Below are positions 1 through 11,737 of a stretch of 64,000 nucleotides of DNA, piece after piece (position 1 is the first letter of the stretch; every line of letters begins with the position of its first letter). Source of the DNA: Trichaptum fuscoviolaceum (Eukaryota > Basidiomycota > Agaricomycetes > Hymenochaetales > Trichaptaceae); assembly GCA_910574455.1 (NCBI GenBank), contig CAJSYZ010000002.1, forward strand, positions 5,853,671-5,917,670, given 5' to 3'. Both the position numbers and the translations under genes were made by a program. Below the pieces are notes generated by a model, which did no database searches, had not been told where the DNA came from, and saw only the letters and a list, made by a program, of their open reading frames with translations.

Positions 1-420
1 GGCGCGTGCCACTGCCAGTGGCAGCCGGGCCTGAGGAGAATCGGCGTGGGATTTCGAGTCTTCAGAGTCTGAGTCTGGCAACTCGATATACCTGCTCCTT
101 TATCCCACTACACGATTTGCTAGGTATCAAAAAGTCTTGATCAGATTCTGAAGCATCACCATATTGCTCTGTGGCGATTACCAAAATTTGTAGTGAGAGA
201 CCTTAATTATCAATTTATTCTAGTCCGAGTCGAATCGACTACAGAGTACAAGTTTGAGCTATTTTTCGTGAGTGGAGAATCTAGTTCATCATTATCCAGA
301 GTCGTCCATAAATCCAACTTACGGTCATTTGTAGACATATGAGGTTGCAGCTTGAGTCTCACGTCGGTGGAGACTCAAGCCTTCTTTATTTGTGCTCTAT
401 GACGAAATGTCTGTTTTCAT
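1..420. other. Left-edge intergenic DNA
   Basis: No gene is supported here. Near the edge (about 9-26) is a short palindromic motif built on CCACTGCC/AGTGGCAG. Related CACTGGCA/TGCCAGTG motifs recur around 21372, 25950-26150, 43770-43900 and 49450-49950, next to the transposon-related regions. It may be the edge of another element; this is inference. Confidence 0.3.
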
Positions 421-1859
421 ATGGATGCAACCATCCATCACATTTATGAGTGCTTGAGTCACTTCACATCGGTGACAACAATGACTTCTCACCGGGATCA
501 AGATTCATCATCTGACGATGATGCCTTATCATCTATACACACTTATTCCACCGCTTCTACCAATGCCACTCTGGACAATCAGCCCAGTGCAGGCGAGACT
601 CTGGAATCTGGATTATGTCTATCAACGTCTTGGGAGGAAGCTGGAAGATGGGATTAGGAAAGTCATAGGCATCCTCGGTGATAGATCTAGAACAAAATTA
701 GCCATCAGAGGCGATAGCGACGATGAATACAACGATCAGCAGAGTATGATATCGAACGAGACTGTCGATGATCTGCCCAGTCCCGGAAGGACATTAGACA
801 AGCACTTCTACCGGCCATTGGGGCGGAGGCTAAAAGACACAAGGAACAACGCCGATAGGTTAGGATTTGGCCCCAACGCAATCGAAAGGGAACTCCTACG
901 CCTTCTTGGATCTATCTGGGTATACAATGAAGGTGGTCGGCTGGCGCGGGACAAGACGAAACTAGCTATCGCTGCTTCTGGTACTATTTTTCAAAGCTCA
1001 TAGTAAGCTCACCGACGTCATACAACTCGATTTTGACCACTCAGAGTGCTTTACAGTGCGCCCGGGATGTTACCGGTAGTACATGCCTGGGAAATCATAC
1101 ATTCCGCACCGGAACTCGGCAGTATATCAGAATCCAAGACAGGCATAGTTATGAGTATAAACGTAGATGACGATGTGCAACGAAAGACCTTGAAGGAAAC
1201 TAGCAAGCAATGCAGGAAGTTACTGCAACACAGCCAGTAAGTTGAGCATCCCATATCCACGAAATAGAGAAGTTTAGTAATCCGAATGAATACGATGCTC
1301 TCCTGGTTTCCTCTAGGAGAGCGTTATTCTCCATTGAAGAGAATGCGCTCAATAGTGCTGCAAAGGAATTCATCAACTCCTGCCTGGCTACTTCTCGCAA
1401 TGGGATGGCATAGCTCCGATGTAAACCCCTCGCTAACTCTAGGCCGTGAGTTTATATCTTTGGCTGATCATAGGTATGTCTTCATATTATATCCCACTTT
1501 CCGAAATCCACATATACGTACGTTGTGATATCCTTAGAAAGCACGATTCGTTCTTAGTCATTCGCTACGCTAGAAGGGCATGGGATTTCCTCCAGGATTC
1601 GAGCGTGATCTCCGTCGCGTTCTCTGACAGCTCTGATGTAGATGATTTAGCTTCCATCTTCGTGGATGCGTTTATAAGGATGCAAAAACGTGGATTCAAT
1701 TTCACTCCACAATCCTTGGAACCCCTCGAGCTGGCACTTCTCCTGACAAGGATGTCAACAGGTACCTCACTTTGGCCATGTTCTGTGGGGCCGATTGCAC
1801 TACGGGACATCGGAAAGGTTGGTCTTTTTTTGTACAGTCACCCTCGTCAACGCTGCTAA
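421..1859 (+). CDS. Hypothetical multi-exon gene, unrecognised
   Basis: Overlapping open stretches at 421-657, 518-1003, 1046-1240 and 1446-1859 look like exons of one plus-strand gene split by short introns, but I could not fix every junction. The N-terminal part is rich in Ser/Asp. Two segments look like internal repeats: PSAGETL followed by a RLGRKLEDGI-like stretch near 590-660, and PSPGRTL followed by PLGRRLKDTR near 776-840. This 'PSxGRTL ... GRRL' pattern recalls lineage-specific hypothetical proteins of Agaricomycetes, but I cannot name a domain. It could also be a decayed gene, since the first open stretch stops at 657 and the frame moves. Confidence 0.3.
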
Positions 1860-1897
1860 TAGAAGTGTATTAAATCTCTTCCTGCAGATCCGAGGTG

Positions 1898-2490
1898 TCA
1901 GAATATAAGGCTTCGTATTCTCGACACCGGTCTGTTTCCCCCGATGCCACCCTCGACCCATCTCTCATCATCTGCATCGAGGAAGTCTATTCTGTCAGGA
2001 GCGAATAGGTTCTTCGCGTAGAAGCTAGTCGGATCATCCGGGCACCCAGGCTCAAGAAGCTCTTTGGCGCCGCCGCCGAGTATGAAGCGGGACTTGGAAA
2101 AGCGGGAAGGGTCGCCGATGTGGTCACAGTGGATGTGCGATATTGCAACATAGTTGACTTGCTCAGACTCTACCCAGCCTTTCCGCAGGCTATCTACGAC
2201 GTCCATCGGTATGCGAGTGCGTCCCCGGAGCTTAAACACCGGCTCGAGAGTGGGCGGATAGTTCTCGGGGTCTTTCCAAATACCCAGATTGAACACGAAC
2301 TTCGTTTCTGTGGAAGAATGTTGGAGATAAAACGATAGCGAGGGGACTTCGAGGTCCACATGAAGAAAGGGAAGTTAATTATGAGATGTCCCGCCTCTAA
2401 TGCAGAGACATTCCAGTATGCTTGGTTTTTGCCAGGAGGAGGCAGCGACCTTGTCGCTGTTGATTTAGACATCGCCTGTAAAATCCTCAA
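1898..2490 (-). pseudogene. Metallo-beta-lactamase-fold hydrolase, broken remnant
   Basis: The minus strand encodes the N-terminal half of a metallo-beta-lactamase-superfamily protein of the fungal lactonase-like group. The start region reads LPPPGKNQAYWNVSALEAGH. The zinc-binding motif is SHIHCDHIGD, followed by FILGGGAKELLEPG. Two defects are visible. The reading frame changes by one base near 2355-2375, where the exon ending INFPFF must shift frame to reach VPSLSF. Homology then stops after DADDERW near 1960, so the second half, which carries the remaining metal ligands, is missing. I infer an inactive gene fragment beside the glutaminase-like gene. A very short intron could explain the frame change but not the missing C-terminus. 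Confidence 0.65.
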
Positions 2491-3035
2491 GGATACTGTA
2501 AAAAATAAAGGTGTACGACGTCCAACGCAATAGTTTGTCCCTAGTGCTTGTTAAGTAACATATGTCAGTAACCACTCAGGCTATCCGAGTCGGGGCGGAG
2601 AATATTGGAAGTGATGTTCGTAGTAGCGACTGTTTCCTGAGACTTGAGTATGTGTATGTCACTATATTTAGTCTTGTTCAGATCGCCGTTCTTGTTCGTA
2701 GATTCAATAACAGCGTTCGTTTATGACTTCACTTCTAGTAAGAAGAACTCAGATAGAAGGAGATGTGCTGTCAGGAAAAAAAAAAAGGGAACGATGTATG
2801 AGTAGACAGCATATGTGGTATCTGATATCTCCGGCCCGTTAATGTTTTTGGCTGTCTTAGCCCCAGCATCGAGGATCCCCACTGGATTTCAATTTCTGCT
2901 CGTGTTGAAGCCAATAACAATGACATGGACACAGAGACCTGAAGTATGGATAGTACCCGAATTCGCGGCTCCGCTTCGTTGACAAAAACAAAAATACGAT
3001 GACAGAAAAGAAAAGTGACAAAAAAAAGTCGCGCA
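2491..3035. other. Intergenic region without gene
   Basis: This is intergenic DNA upstream of the broken hydrolase and downstream of the glutaminase-like gene. Apart from an A-rich run near 2778 I see no coding pattern, repeat family or structured RNA in it. Confidence 0.4.
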
Positions 3036-6000
3036 CTATCGTCTTAGACCTTCTTCCAAAACCGTATCATACATAGGAGGCGCTTCCTGAGCTGTCTCTC
3101 GCTCCTGCCTAATGCGCTCCACTTCTCTCCTTAGATCATCCAACTCTAATCTCAGATCGGGTCCGACGATCTGCGCACTGACAGGTGAACTACTTCCTCC
3201 AGCTAGCGGTGCTACCTCTCTTGAAGGCACAGGGGCATATGGCGCTGAGCTGGAGTTCCCCGACGCTTCGTGTGCGCGCATCATCAGCCTCTGCTTCTCA
3301 AACACAGCATTATTAGCCGATGGATCATCGAGGTATGGGGAGATACCCAAAGCCGGCGGCGATCCTGGCGAGGGTGGGAACGGGGTAGATTGCCCACTCT
3401 TATGCAACAGCGAAACAGAGGACAAATGCTGTGACGACTGCGGAAACAAGGTCGGTTGGCTCTCGGCACTAGGGAACTGTGTCATAGGGCCCAGCGGTTC
3501 AAGGACCGCGTCTGATGAGAATCCCGGAGGCTTGACGCGTTTGGTGGCTTGTATACGTTCAGGTTCGTTACCGAACCCGTCTCCACGTCGCCGACGTAAG
3601 AATAAGAATACTCCGGCAACGATTGCAGCGACTGCGATGACGCCGGCTACGACGCCTCCAGCGATAGCCCCCGCGTGAGAGGAATGGCCATGACCATTAC
3701 CGTCTTTATTCGTCCCACCCGACGGATTCAACTTGATAGGTACCCTAAAATGATGAATTAGCAAGTATGCCCAAACCCTCGAGGAGAGGAACCGACTTAT
3801 TGGCCAGCAGAGCGAACATGGCTCCCTGAGCAGGACTGTTTCATTCGTCAGGAAAAAAATCACATCATAGTCTAAAAATTCGTCGGACCTTGAGGATCCA
3901 GAGATCTGGTCCGCGGTAACTGGGTTGTACACGACCTCAAACGGTTGATTTTGTTTGTTAGGTGAAGCATATCCATGAAGTTGCGCTATCAGCCCATCTC
4001 GCAATGTATTGTCGGTCGCAATGGCAGCGGTGAACATCATCCAATCTAGGACGGCCCAGTGAGCGACTCGTATGTTAACAAATGTTCACGACATACCTGA
4101 TCTGGACGTCGTAGGGGTATTACTATCGAGTGGAATACCGTACTGGTTCGCAACTGACGGATAAAGAGAAGAAAAAATAAGCGCTTATGTTTTTGCACCC
4201 TTTGAATAACCACAGACCTAGTTTGGACTTGTAGAAAGCCGTTTGAGTGGCGAAATCCTAAATACAGACACTATTAGTCATGACATCAGCAAGTTATAAA
4301 ATCCGGCTTACAGAATCAGGTAGAAGATTGAGCTGCAGAAGCTTGTGTGCGTATAGGTTGTAGAGTAGCGAGAATGAATTATCCTTTCCATACTGAGTCA
4401 TGAAATGACTTTGGTCTGGCGAGAGAGCCAAAGTTCGCCATTGTTGTATGTAGGATGACGCAACAGTCTACAATGAAGATCATCAGACCACAAATAGAAG
4501 GCGCTCTTGGAGAGACCACACCTGATAGTGATCAGCATCATTGCTTTGGCCAACTGCCGAGCTTATTTTGGCCATTGCTCCGATGCCAATGATGCCTTTC
4601 AGGGCAAGGTTCGTCTGATTGACAGCCGATATCCCATCAGAAAGAGAAGGTCGCCTAATATTATACTTAGCGACGAACGCGTTTCACGTAGATAAAGAAA
4701 CGCTTACTGGGTTTCTGGTGCAAGAGTATTGTCGACAAGGTAATCGGCCCATCCCCGGAGTAGGGTATACTACGGCGGTTTAATGCATTGAGAGACAAAG
4801 AACACAGACTGGCGACATACATGTTGGGATAGCAGAGATGTGTCCCCCGTCCTCTGTGCATGCGCGTACGTCATGATCAACATGTTCCCGGACTCTGTAT
4901 CTTCAAGTTCAGGAAAAGGCCGTATATATTTTTGCCCATCACTTACGTTCGATACCTTCGTCGTGCTGCTTGTTGTTGCCCGTCGCCGTGGAATAGTTTG
5001 TCCCTGCGAAAGCAATTGATCCATGACCTTAAAAATGAAAACCCAAAGCTTACTCACCAATATCAATGGCAGCGTATGAGTTCGGGTACAAGCTGCTTTC
5101 TTGGTACTCCAAAAGAGGTTTCAACAAATATCCAAGGAGACTCGAATTGAGATAGATATATATAGGCGAAGCCGCGTATAATACATCGACACAGTTCACT
5201 CTGAATAAACATGAGTTAAAAGACTGTCGAAGGAAACAAGATGCGACTTACCCTCCAGATCCTATACCCCCTGTGCCCCTCATGAATGCCTTGATGTCGG
5301 ATGTGTTCAAGTTACCGGCACCGTCTTGTCCGACTGTGATGTCTATGGCGCCCATTGCTTGTCGAGTTGATAATGCGAGAAGATCATAATAGTTAGTAGA
5401 GATCTGGCTCCCGTCGTGAAGTATTTGGTTATCTAGAGCGATGGCATTGCTTAGGGCGTCTCCGAAGTCATTGAGAACTCCGAGAATCTGGTAGTGGGGG
5501 CACGAGTAAGTAGTCGTCCTCTGACTTCCAACGTAGCCAAGACGTACCACATCACGAATATTGGAGTACGCAGTCCAATAGTAGGCTCTTCGTTCCTCAA
5601 TCTGGCCTTTTGCATTCGTAAACTGAATGACTGGGTCCCGTACAACGCCAACAGCCCATACTATTGGTTCTGTTGTATTCTGGATCGTACCGAGATCTAG
5701 AGCAATCGCGAAGGTGTCAAAGGGACTGCATTTTGTATTTTAGTATATGCAAGTGAAACAAGGAGCGAAAACACGAACACCCCAACAGGATGGAAGGTTG
5801 GATCGGCCGAATTGTTCAGAGCTGTTCCGTTTCCGAATGTTTGCCGCAAGTGGTTAGAACTTATAATCTGCCAAGAAATCCCGCTACTCTGTAAGAAAAG
5901 GTCAGACCAGCCCAAAATTCACCATGACAAGAGGCGTACATGTAGCATGGCATGATATGCGATTCCGTCCATGGGTCGATCGTTTACCTCTTGGAAAGGA

Positions 6001-6701
6001 GCGGGCGCGGTCAACTGAGTTTGGAGATAAAGGACAGAGCCATCATCAGTTGCGCTCCAGTTCGATTGTAAATTGTTGTCTCCTCCGATCCATTCTATTC
6101 GTTTTCCTCTCGGGTCAAAATCAAATTGCAGAAATCGGATGAAGGGACAGACCTGCAGATATGTCGCTGTATACCTTGATTGCATGCGTTGCATTGGAGG
6201 TGATAGATAGATAGTAATAGGTGAAAGGCAGCGATTGTCGTACTAGATCATTTGGCTAAATAGTAACGTGTCAAGTTATGTTGAATCATGAAGCACGACA
6301 GTGCTCACCTCCACAGGACTGAGGTATGTCGCATTGACCGTCACTGGCCCAGCTTCAAATAGAACAGACGTCCGAGTAGGTGTCATTGAGATCGCCACCT
6401 GGTTCGCAACGTCCACTCCAGGAAAGTCTTGGCCACCCATAATCCGATAAACCTTGCCATCCACGGATATCATGGAATACCAGCCCATCACCGACAAAGC
6501 AGGCGACCCTCCTCTGGGCCAGGAGTTACTGACAGGCGCAGGCTCGTTCCCTTGAGGGTCCCAAGCGTTCACATACGGGGTTTTGACAGCGAGCGGAAAG
6601 GAGGGTGGGTTGAAAGGAGTAGCCGTCCATGTCGTAGGTCCGTCCTGCGCTGAGACGAACGATTCAAAGACCAGAAGGAAGGAGAAGAGCAAGAGTTTCA
6701 T
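3036..6701 (-). CDS. Membrane-anchored GtaA-type glutaminase-like protein (copy 1)
   Basis: Multi-exon gene of the fungal glutaminase GtaA family (DUF5127/DUF4965 plus six-hairpin glutaminase domain). It starts at 6701 with a signal peptide (MKLLLFSFLLVFESFVSAQ). Family motifs follow: PLAVKTPYVNAWDPQG, GDNNLQSNWSATDDG, DRPMDGIAYHAML, LDNQILHDGSQ, LALSTRQAMGAID, ESGNMLIMTYAHAQ and SPAQGAMFALLANK. The last exon adds one transmembrane helix (GAIAGGVVAGVIAVAAIVAG, about 3618-3690), a basic RRRR stop-transfer, a Ser/Pro-rich tail, a coiled coil (LDDLRREVERIRQERE) and a PPMY motif at 3069-3080. Founding members are secreted L-glutaminases; here the catalytic part would be extracellular and tethered. 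An apparent frame break near 3850-3900 disappears if a GT-AG intron shared with copy 2 is used. Basidiomycete substrates are uncertain. Confidence 0.8.
3069..3080 (-). other. PPxY motif codons in the cytosolic tail of copy 1
   Basis: Reading on the minus strand these codons give PPMY inside QEAPPMYDTVLEEGLRR, the extreme C-terminus of the protein. PPxY is the classic docking peptide for WW domains such as those of Rsp5/NEDD4 ubiquitin ligases. The equivalent position in copy 2 is PPLY (62867-62878). Confidence 0.6.
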
Positions 6702-7181
6702 GAGCCCGTCGTGGTTTGGGTGGAAGAGTAGCGTTTGAAGTCGAAGGCAACTGCGTACAGGACGCGCAACGGAAGAAGGTGCATCTGGAATAATAGTGTA
6801 GGGTCGAACTCGTGGAGGTTATCGGCTACCATGTTGCTCATTTCATAGCCATTGAATGCAGGGTCGGGACTGATGCGCTCACATTAACGGCACCGCCGGC
6901 ATGCACAATTGGTCTAGATGGGCGCGTTGTATACGCCGAGACTTTGGCCACTACAATCTTTTCGTTGTGAGTATAGCATTTCATACCGACTTAATTGAGC
7001 ACAATGTACAAACATAAGGTACAGCACAAAATATGGGGTAAGGAGAGAATATTCTAACACTGAGGACTCGAAGTCTCAATATAAGGGGATGGCCTTCGAC
7101 ACAAAAATTATAAAAGTAACTTACTATAACTGCTTAAAATAGAGCAAGTCGGGAAGAAGCATCTCCATGATCATGGCTGTG
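6702..7181. other. Intergenic region between two minus-strand genes
   Basis: This holds the upstream region of glutaminase-like copy 1 and the 3' side of the DUF6533 gene. Nothing coding or repetitive is recognised. Confidence 0.4.
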
Positions 7182-9095
7182 TCACTGCGGATCCTCGGTG
7201 GAATTGAAGAAAGATGTGTTGGTGATGTACGATCGTTCTTCGTCCTTCGTCAGGCTCCCAAATTGAGGCTGCCGGCTGTTGTGAAAATACATTGCTCGCG
7301 AGAATTGGCTGGCGTTCCCCCTCGTCCCTCGCGTGGTTTCCATCTCGTAATCATCGCGGGACTCATTCATCGTCCGAAGGTTAATCAGCATACGTGAGCC
7401 CTGAAAAGATCCGGTAAACGCATGATCGTCGTTGATACTATTTTCCATTACTTACGGCAATACATCCCGCGGTGTTGACAGGGGTGACAAAGAGAGTACC
7501 CAGGAACGGAGGAGCGAATTCGAATACAAATAAGTTGACAAAAAGGAGAAGGAAAACTCTATGGTTGAGAATGCGTCAATAGACATCAAAACTGAAGCGA
7601 CGAGAACACTTGCACTGCGAAGTACACTGTCGAATCTCTAGCCTTCGGGGACGCAAGTCAATAGAGTACGACTGTCATACAGGGGGTACTTACCATCAGG
7701 ACTAGGGCAGAAGGCGCTGAATCGTTTTCGCGCCGCCAGCGCAACACTCGATAGATGACCAGACCAAAGAATATACCTAAGAAGATGTAAATAATGAGCG
7801 TATGAAGTTTCGGGACAAACTACCGACTTTCAATGATGACAGGGACTATCCACGTCCCAGCTATAATGGCAGGAACACTGGCTGGATAGCAGCCAGGGAG
7901 GGCGGCGTAGTCGTGCACCACTAATCACGTTGGTCAGATTCTATTGAATCGAGAGATGGGAACACATACTCTTTACACTTTCCCCGATGTAATCCTCTAA
8001 TGTAAGTGCCAACAGTGCAAGCATACCCACTTCACAAAGAAGATCAGTACCTATAGCTGAAGTTGCGAGAGTGTACTTACGTGTATATATAGATGCTGCG
8101 AAGATAAGTACAATCTTACGCAAACATGAGTATCAATGCTCTCATTGAAGCAACAGATACTTCACCCTATTCATTCTGTCTGATCAATTGATTCGATGGT
8201 CAGAACACAGGGTAGGTTATGGTGATAAACGACTCACACAATGCCCATATTCTTGTCAACAAGATGCCTACAATACTTCCTCTTCAGTAGTCTATCTTCT
8301 CAGAACAGTGTAGACCACCACCTTCGATTACAACAGTTGTTGTTGTTACTGTACTAAGATGGCGGCCGTTCTGATTAGCGGTGTATATATCTTGATATGT
8401 TAGTGAACCGCACTTACACTGCGAGCCAGCGTAGATAAAAAATACAGCTGGAAAACATACGAATGAGGGTGTACTCGTAATATGTTAGTGGATTAAACAA
8501 ACAACTAGAAGACGGTTCCAATCGTTAGCAGTTGCCACACTGGGATCACTATCAACTCACATTATCGGGCAGATAATTTCGCGTCGACACTAAGAGACAA
8601 AGATGAGCAGCCACCCTCTAGCTTGGTCAACGTGTGAACAAACCGATTCCATTAAATCTAACAGGAGCCGAAACTCAGAACAACCTTAGACAGAAGAATG
8701 ATGTTGATGACTTACACAAGCATCGGAATTACTAGATATCGATTTGCTAGGAATAATGCCTTCGGGATGGAAAACCTCGCTCTACGATAGTTATTTATTG
8801 ATCGCAAATTTATCAAGCCTGCAAAATGAAGGAGAGTCCTTACGGCCATAGTTTTCGGATCTGAATAAAATCAACTTCGGCAGAAACAAGGAAAGTGAAC
8901 ATCTTATACACACCTCATCCCCGACTGTCAACACATAATCATACAACAGCGCTGTCGCACACGCCGCTACGAGTCGAGTGAGAAGTGTAAGTACGGCCTG
9001 AAGTCTGAAATGGAGAACAGCAGCGCACTAGTGATGTACGCAACCGCGAACGACTCCTTCGCCATAACAAGCTTCTCCGCATCACTGTACGACAT
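7182..9095 (-). CDS. DUF6533 seven-helix integral membrane protein
   Basis: The start at 9095 reads MSYSDAEKLVMAKESFAVAY. After a short intron comes LTLLTRLVAACATALLYDYV and LTVGDE, the conserved YDY-LT-xxxE motif that defines the DUF6533 domain. The next exon gives RARFSIPKALFLANRYLVIP, matching the family's 'kxLFLxNRYxxP' helix. Later exons carry further hydrophobic helices; a late one reads FVTPVNTAGC, and the terminal exon (about 7182-7403) starts GSRMLINLRT and ends with a polar cytosolic tail. DUF6533 proteins are a large basidiomycete family of about seven helices and unknown function. The middle exons (7550-8700) are many, short and only partly resolved by eye, so the exact model is uncertain although both ends are clear. 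Confidence 0.7.
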
Positions 9096-10051
9096 GGCGT
9101 ACTCCGTTCAGCCCTCTTCGCGCCAGAACCACGTCCGAAGAAGCGAGAAAGAAGAGTAAGAGGAGCAATATGGGTGCAGGCAGCTACTGCCTACCGACCG
9201 ACAACCTATCTATACATAGACCAGAGATGATCGGCCAGGACGTTCAGGACAGCGCAGGAGCCATTTGAAATACTTGATAAATTTTAAGTATAGCATAACC
9301 ATGTGGGCACTCTGGTATAGCGTCCTCCGTAGACAGATCTGTTCGGCGAGCGTACCGTACCTTGTTGCTATCTTATCATGTCGTGTCACCCATGAAGTCA
9401 ACTAGTTGAAGCCAAAGGATGAACAAGACTCAAATAGTGCAGGTAGTCGGTGCAGTCGCCTCTCTTTCACCCGATGCGATGGTCAGGAGAAAGACAATAG
9501 AAAGAGCGAGAGTGTTGTTCTTCGCGAGAGTTAACGGTGTTTCGGTCGGTCCTGGTTTGAGCCCACAGATTGCCGGGGGCCGGTACCGACAGTTCTTGAC
9601 AGATAAAAGCAAATAGACATCGGTGGCCTTCGGAGTTAAGCTGACGGACCCGGGATTTCCTGTTGCATGCGGGAAGAAGGCACTTTTAGTGAATAAAATG
9701 ACTTTCGTACAAAAGTGGATTTCACGGGCAAAAGAAAGACGATGAAGGCGAGTTTGTCTATGTTTTAGTGACAAGATACTCCGGGTGTTTCAAACTAGAA
9801 TAAGTACTGCACCGGAAGTACCTGTCCCTGTCCCTGATCACGCGTAAGGTGTCATGCTGAATGCCATATGAGAGGATGATTAGCCTTTAAAAATGAGACA
9901 AGGAAGCGGTGATTTGTTTCATCGTTGTCGCAACCTGTCAGACGAATGCATTCCATCAATTTTGCGCAACGGTTTACGTGGATTATGCCAGAGGACGCGG
10001 TCCAGATCAAGGCTTGCAGCCGACTGCTATTTATTTTTCGACCAACTTAGT
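9096..10051. other. Intergenic region with one doubtful small ORF
   Basis: This lies between the DUF6533 and RRT8-like genes. A 114-codon minus-strand open frame at 9430-9774 has no recognisable domain and starts with a common ATG context only by chance as far as I can tell. No repeats or RNA genes are recognised. Confidence 0.25.
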
Positions 10052-11464
10052 CTATAGGGCTTTCTTGTCCTGCCAACCACCTGCCATAGACGGGCCACCG
10101 GTATCGACGTCTGTCAAAATAAATGAAGACTGTATTGGTTTCTTCTCCCCTGAAGCGAAGGCGTGCTGTCGCTTTTCCAGGTCTGCCACCCAATAGCAGG
10201 TAAGTTAGTATTCGATCACAGATGATAGAAACGATAAAATATCCGTACCATGTGCCCACATAGCTGCACCGACGCGATTTGAAATGGAGAAGACAAGTCC
10301 GATGATAGGAAGACCTTCGAGGAGGGCAGCGGCAAAACCGAAAGCTTGTCGACAAGCACCATTAGCGGGAGTATTTGTCAAACGCGAGGGGTACAGCTTA
10401 CCTCGGTAATGCCACTTGCGTTCTTCCATGAACACTGCAATCTGGTCCTTGTTCATTCGTTTGGCAGCGAAATACTGTTTGAAATGCCATTGAGTGGGCA
10501 TTACGCATAAGATACACAGCAGACCACGCACCTGGTTATGGAGGTATCGCGCCGTGCTGATGGACTTTAGATAAGCGCTAATAGCAACGCCGACGAATGG
10601 GTAGAAATTCAATGGTAGCAGAACGCCTACAAAGAAGCTCAAGTATCTTGAACTAAACCAAGGCAATAACAGAAACGCACCTCGCATAAGCACCATGCGT
10701 ACGATGGAGTTCCCAACCCACTTCTCCCATCTCCATCCACCAATTTTCGGCGGGACGGCATACTCTTCGACATACGGCTGCCAGAACTCGGGGCCTTTCC
10801 CTCGAGATGCGACAGTCTGGTCCCAAGCCCGTTCGCGAGCAATCCGGATGTTCTTCGACAAGAAGAAGCGTAGGATATATGTGATTTGCTCAGATAGGAA
10901 GAGGATAGTGGCATCTTTAACGAAGGTAAGAGTAGTGTATTGAAAAATGAATCAAAATAAGGAAAAAAGTGATACGCACATGTGGTAACGGTGAAGGGCA
11001 AGGTATAGCCAAAGAATGTGTCGTGCGACAGGCCAGTCACTCGAGGAGAGCTATGTACAATATAACCGGTCAACGACGCAACACCGTACTGGTGGCAGAG
11101 TGCCACTCCTCACTTTCGCAAGAATATCTCAACAAATTTGCCTTGTATTTTAAATGTCAAAAAAGCCTAACAAATGCATGCACAATCAGCACTACTATCG
11201 GGCACTCCAGTAAATCATGTAACTTACCCAGCCCAAGCCTACCACCGCACCCCTCACAACACCATGCTTACACTTCTGCCACACCGGAATGAACAGCTTC
11301 TTGTCCGTGAGCAGCCTGTACACCCCAATTGCGACGTATAAGGGTGGAAAGTCCATCCGTTCTTCGCGTATGTGTGCACGCCGTGCCTCTACAGTGAGAG
11401 CGTCGTCTGTCTTCATCCTGGCGATTTCTGTCTCTACCGGAATTTCGTCTGCTTCGGTTGACAT
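10052..11464 (-). CDS. RRT8/LDS-like (EI24-like) integral membrane protein
   Basis: The start at 11464 gives MSTEADEIPVETEIARMKTD, downstream of a non-ATG extension of the frame that I discard. Exons encode DFPPLYVAIGVYRLLTDKKL, several hydrophobic helices (FGYTLPFTVTT; FFVGVLLPLNFYPFVGVAIS), YFAAKRMNKDQIAVFMEERK and LLEGLPIIGLVFSISNRVGA followed by AMWAH. After the last intron (end near 10185) the protein finishes DLEKRQHAFASGEKK and a short tail, stopping at 10052. The 'LExxPIxGxxFxxSNxxGAAxWAxDLEK' ending is characteristic of fungal Rrt8/Lds1/Lds2-type proteins, linked in yeast to lipid droplets and spore-wall assembly. Its role in a basidiomycete is inferred only. It is divergent with the downstream redox gene (273 bp apart). 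Confidence 0.65.
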
Positions 11465-11737
11465 GTCTAGAGAATGAATATGGCGTGCAGATGCGGGGAA
11501 ATATTGAATGGCGAAGGCTAGCTCAGTGTTCACTGCTGATGGTGTTTTGGTGGTGACGCGCACTTTCGAACTTCAATTTGAATGAAACTCATTCCGAGTT
11601 CTCGGTGCGTCATTCAAAACTCTCGCACGATTACTACGACTCTACCACTGGCATGGTTTCGACTCTAGAATCGTGTTTGATCCTTCCTTCATCTTTTACT
11701 GGTCTATTATCAAGTCAATTTATTAAAATTCTCGACT
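11465..11737. promoter_or_regulatory. Divergent promoter of RRT8-like and PRXL2C-like genes
   Basis: This 273 bp interval separates the start codons of two head-to-head genes and must contain both 5' untranslated regions and promoters. I see no obvious binding-site array in it. Confidence 0.5.

Noticed and set aside
3112..3678. 188-codon plus-strand ORF in the glutaminase-like tail
   Set aside because: Antisense shadow of the Ser/Pro-rich tail and membrane helix; no domain.
3840..3900. Apparent frameshift in glutaminase-like copy 1
   Set aside because: A GT-AG intron at the same place as in copy 2 restores SSSPAQGAMFALLANK in both, so no lesion is needed.
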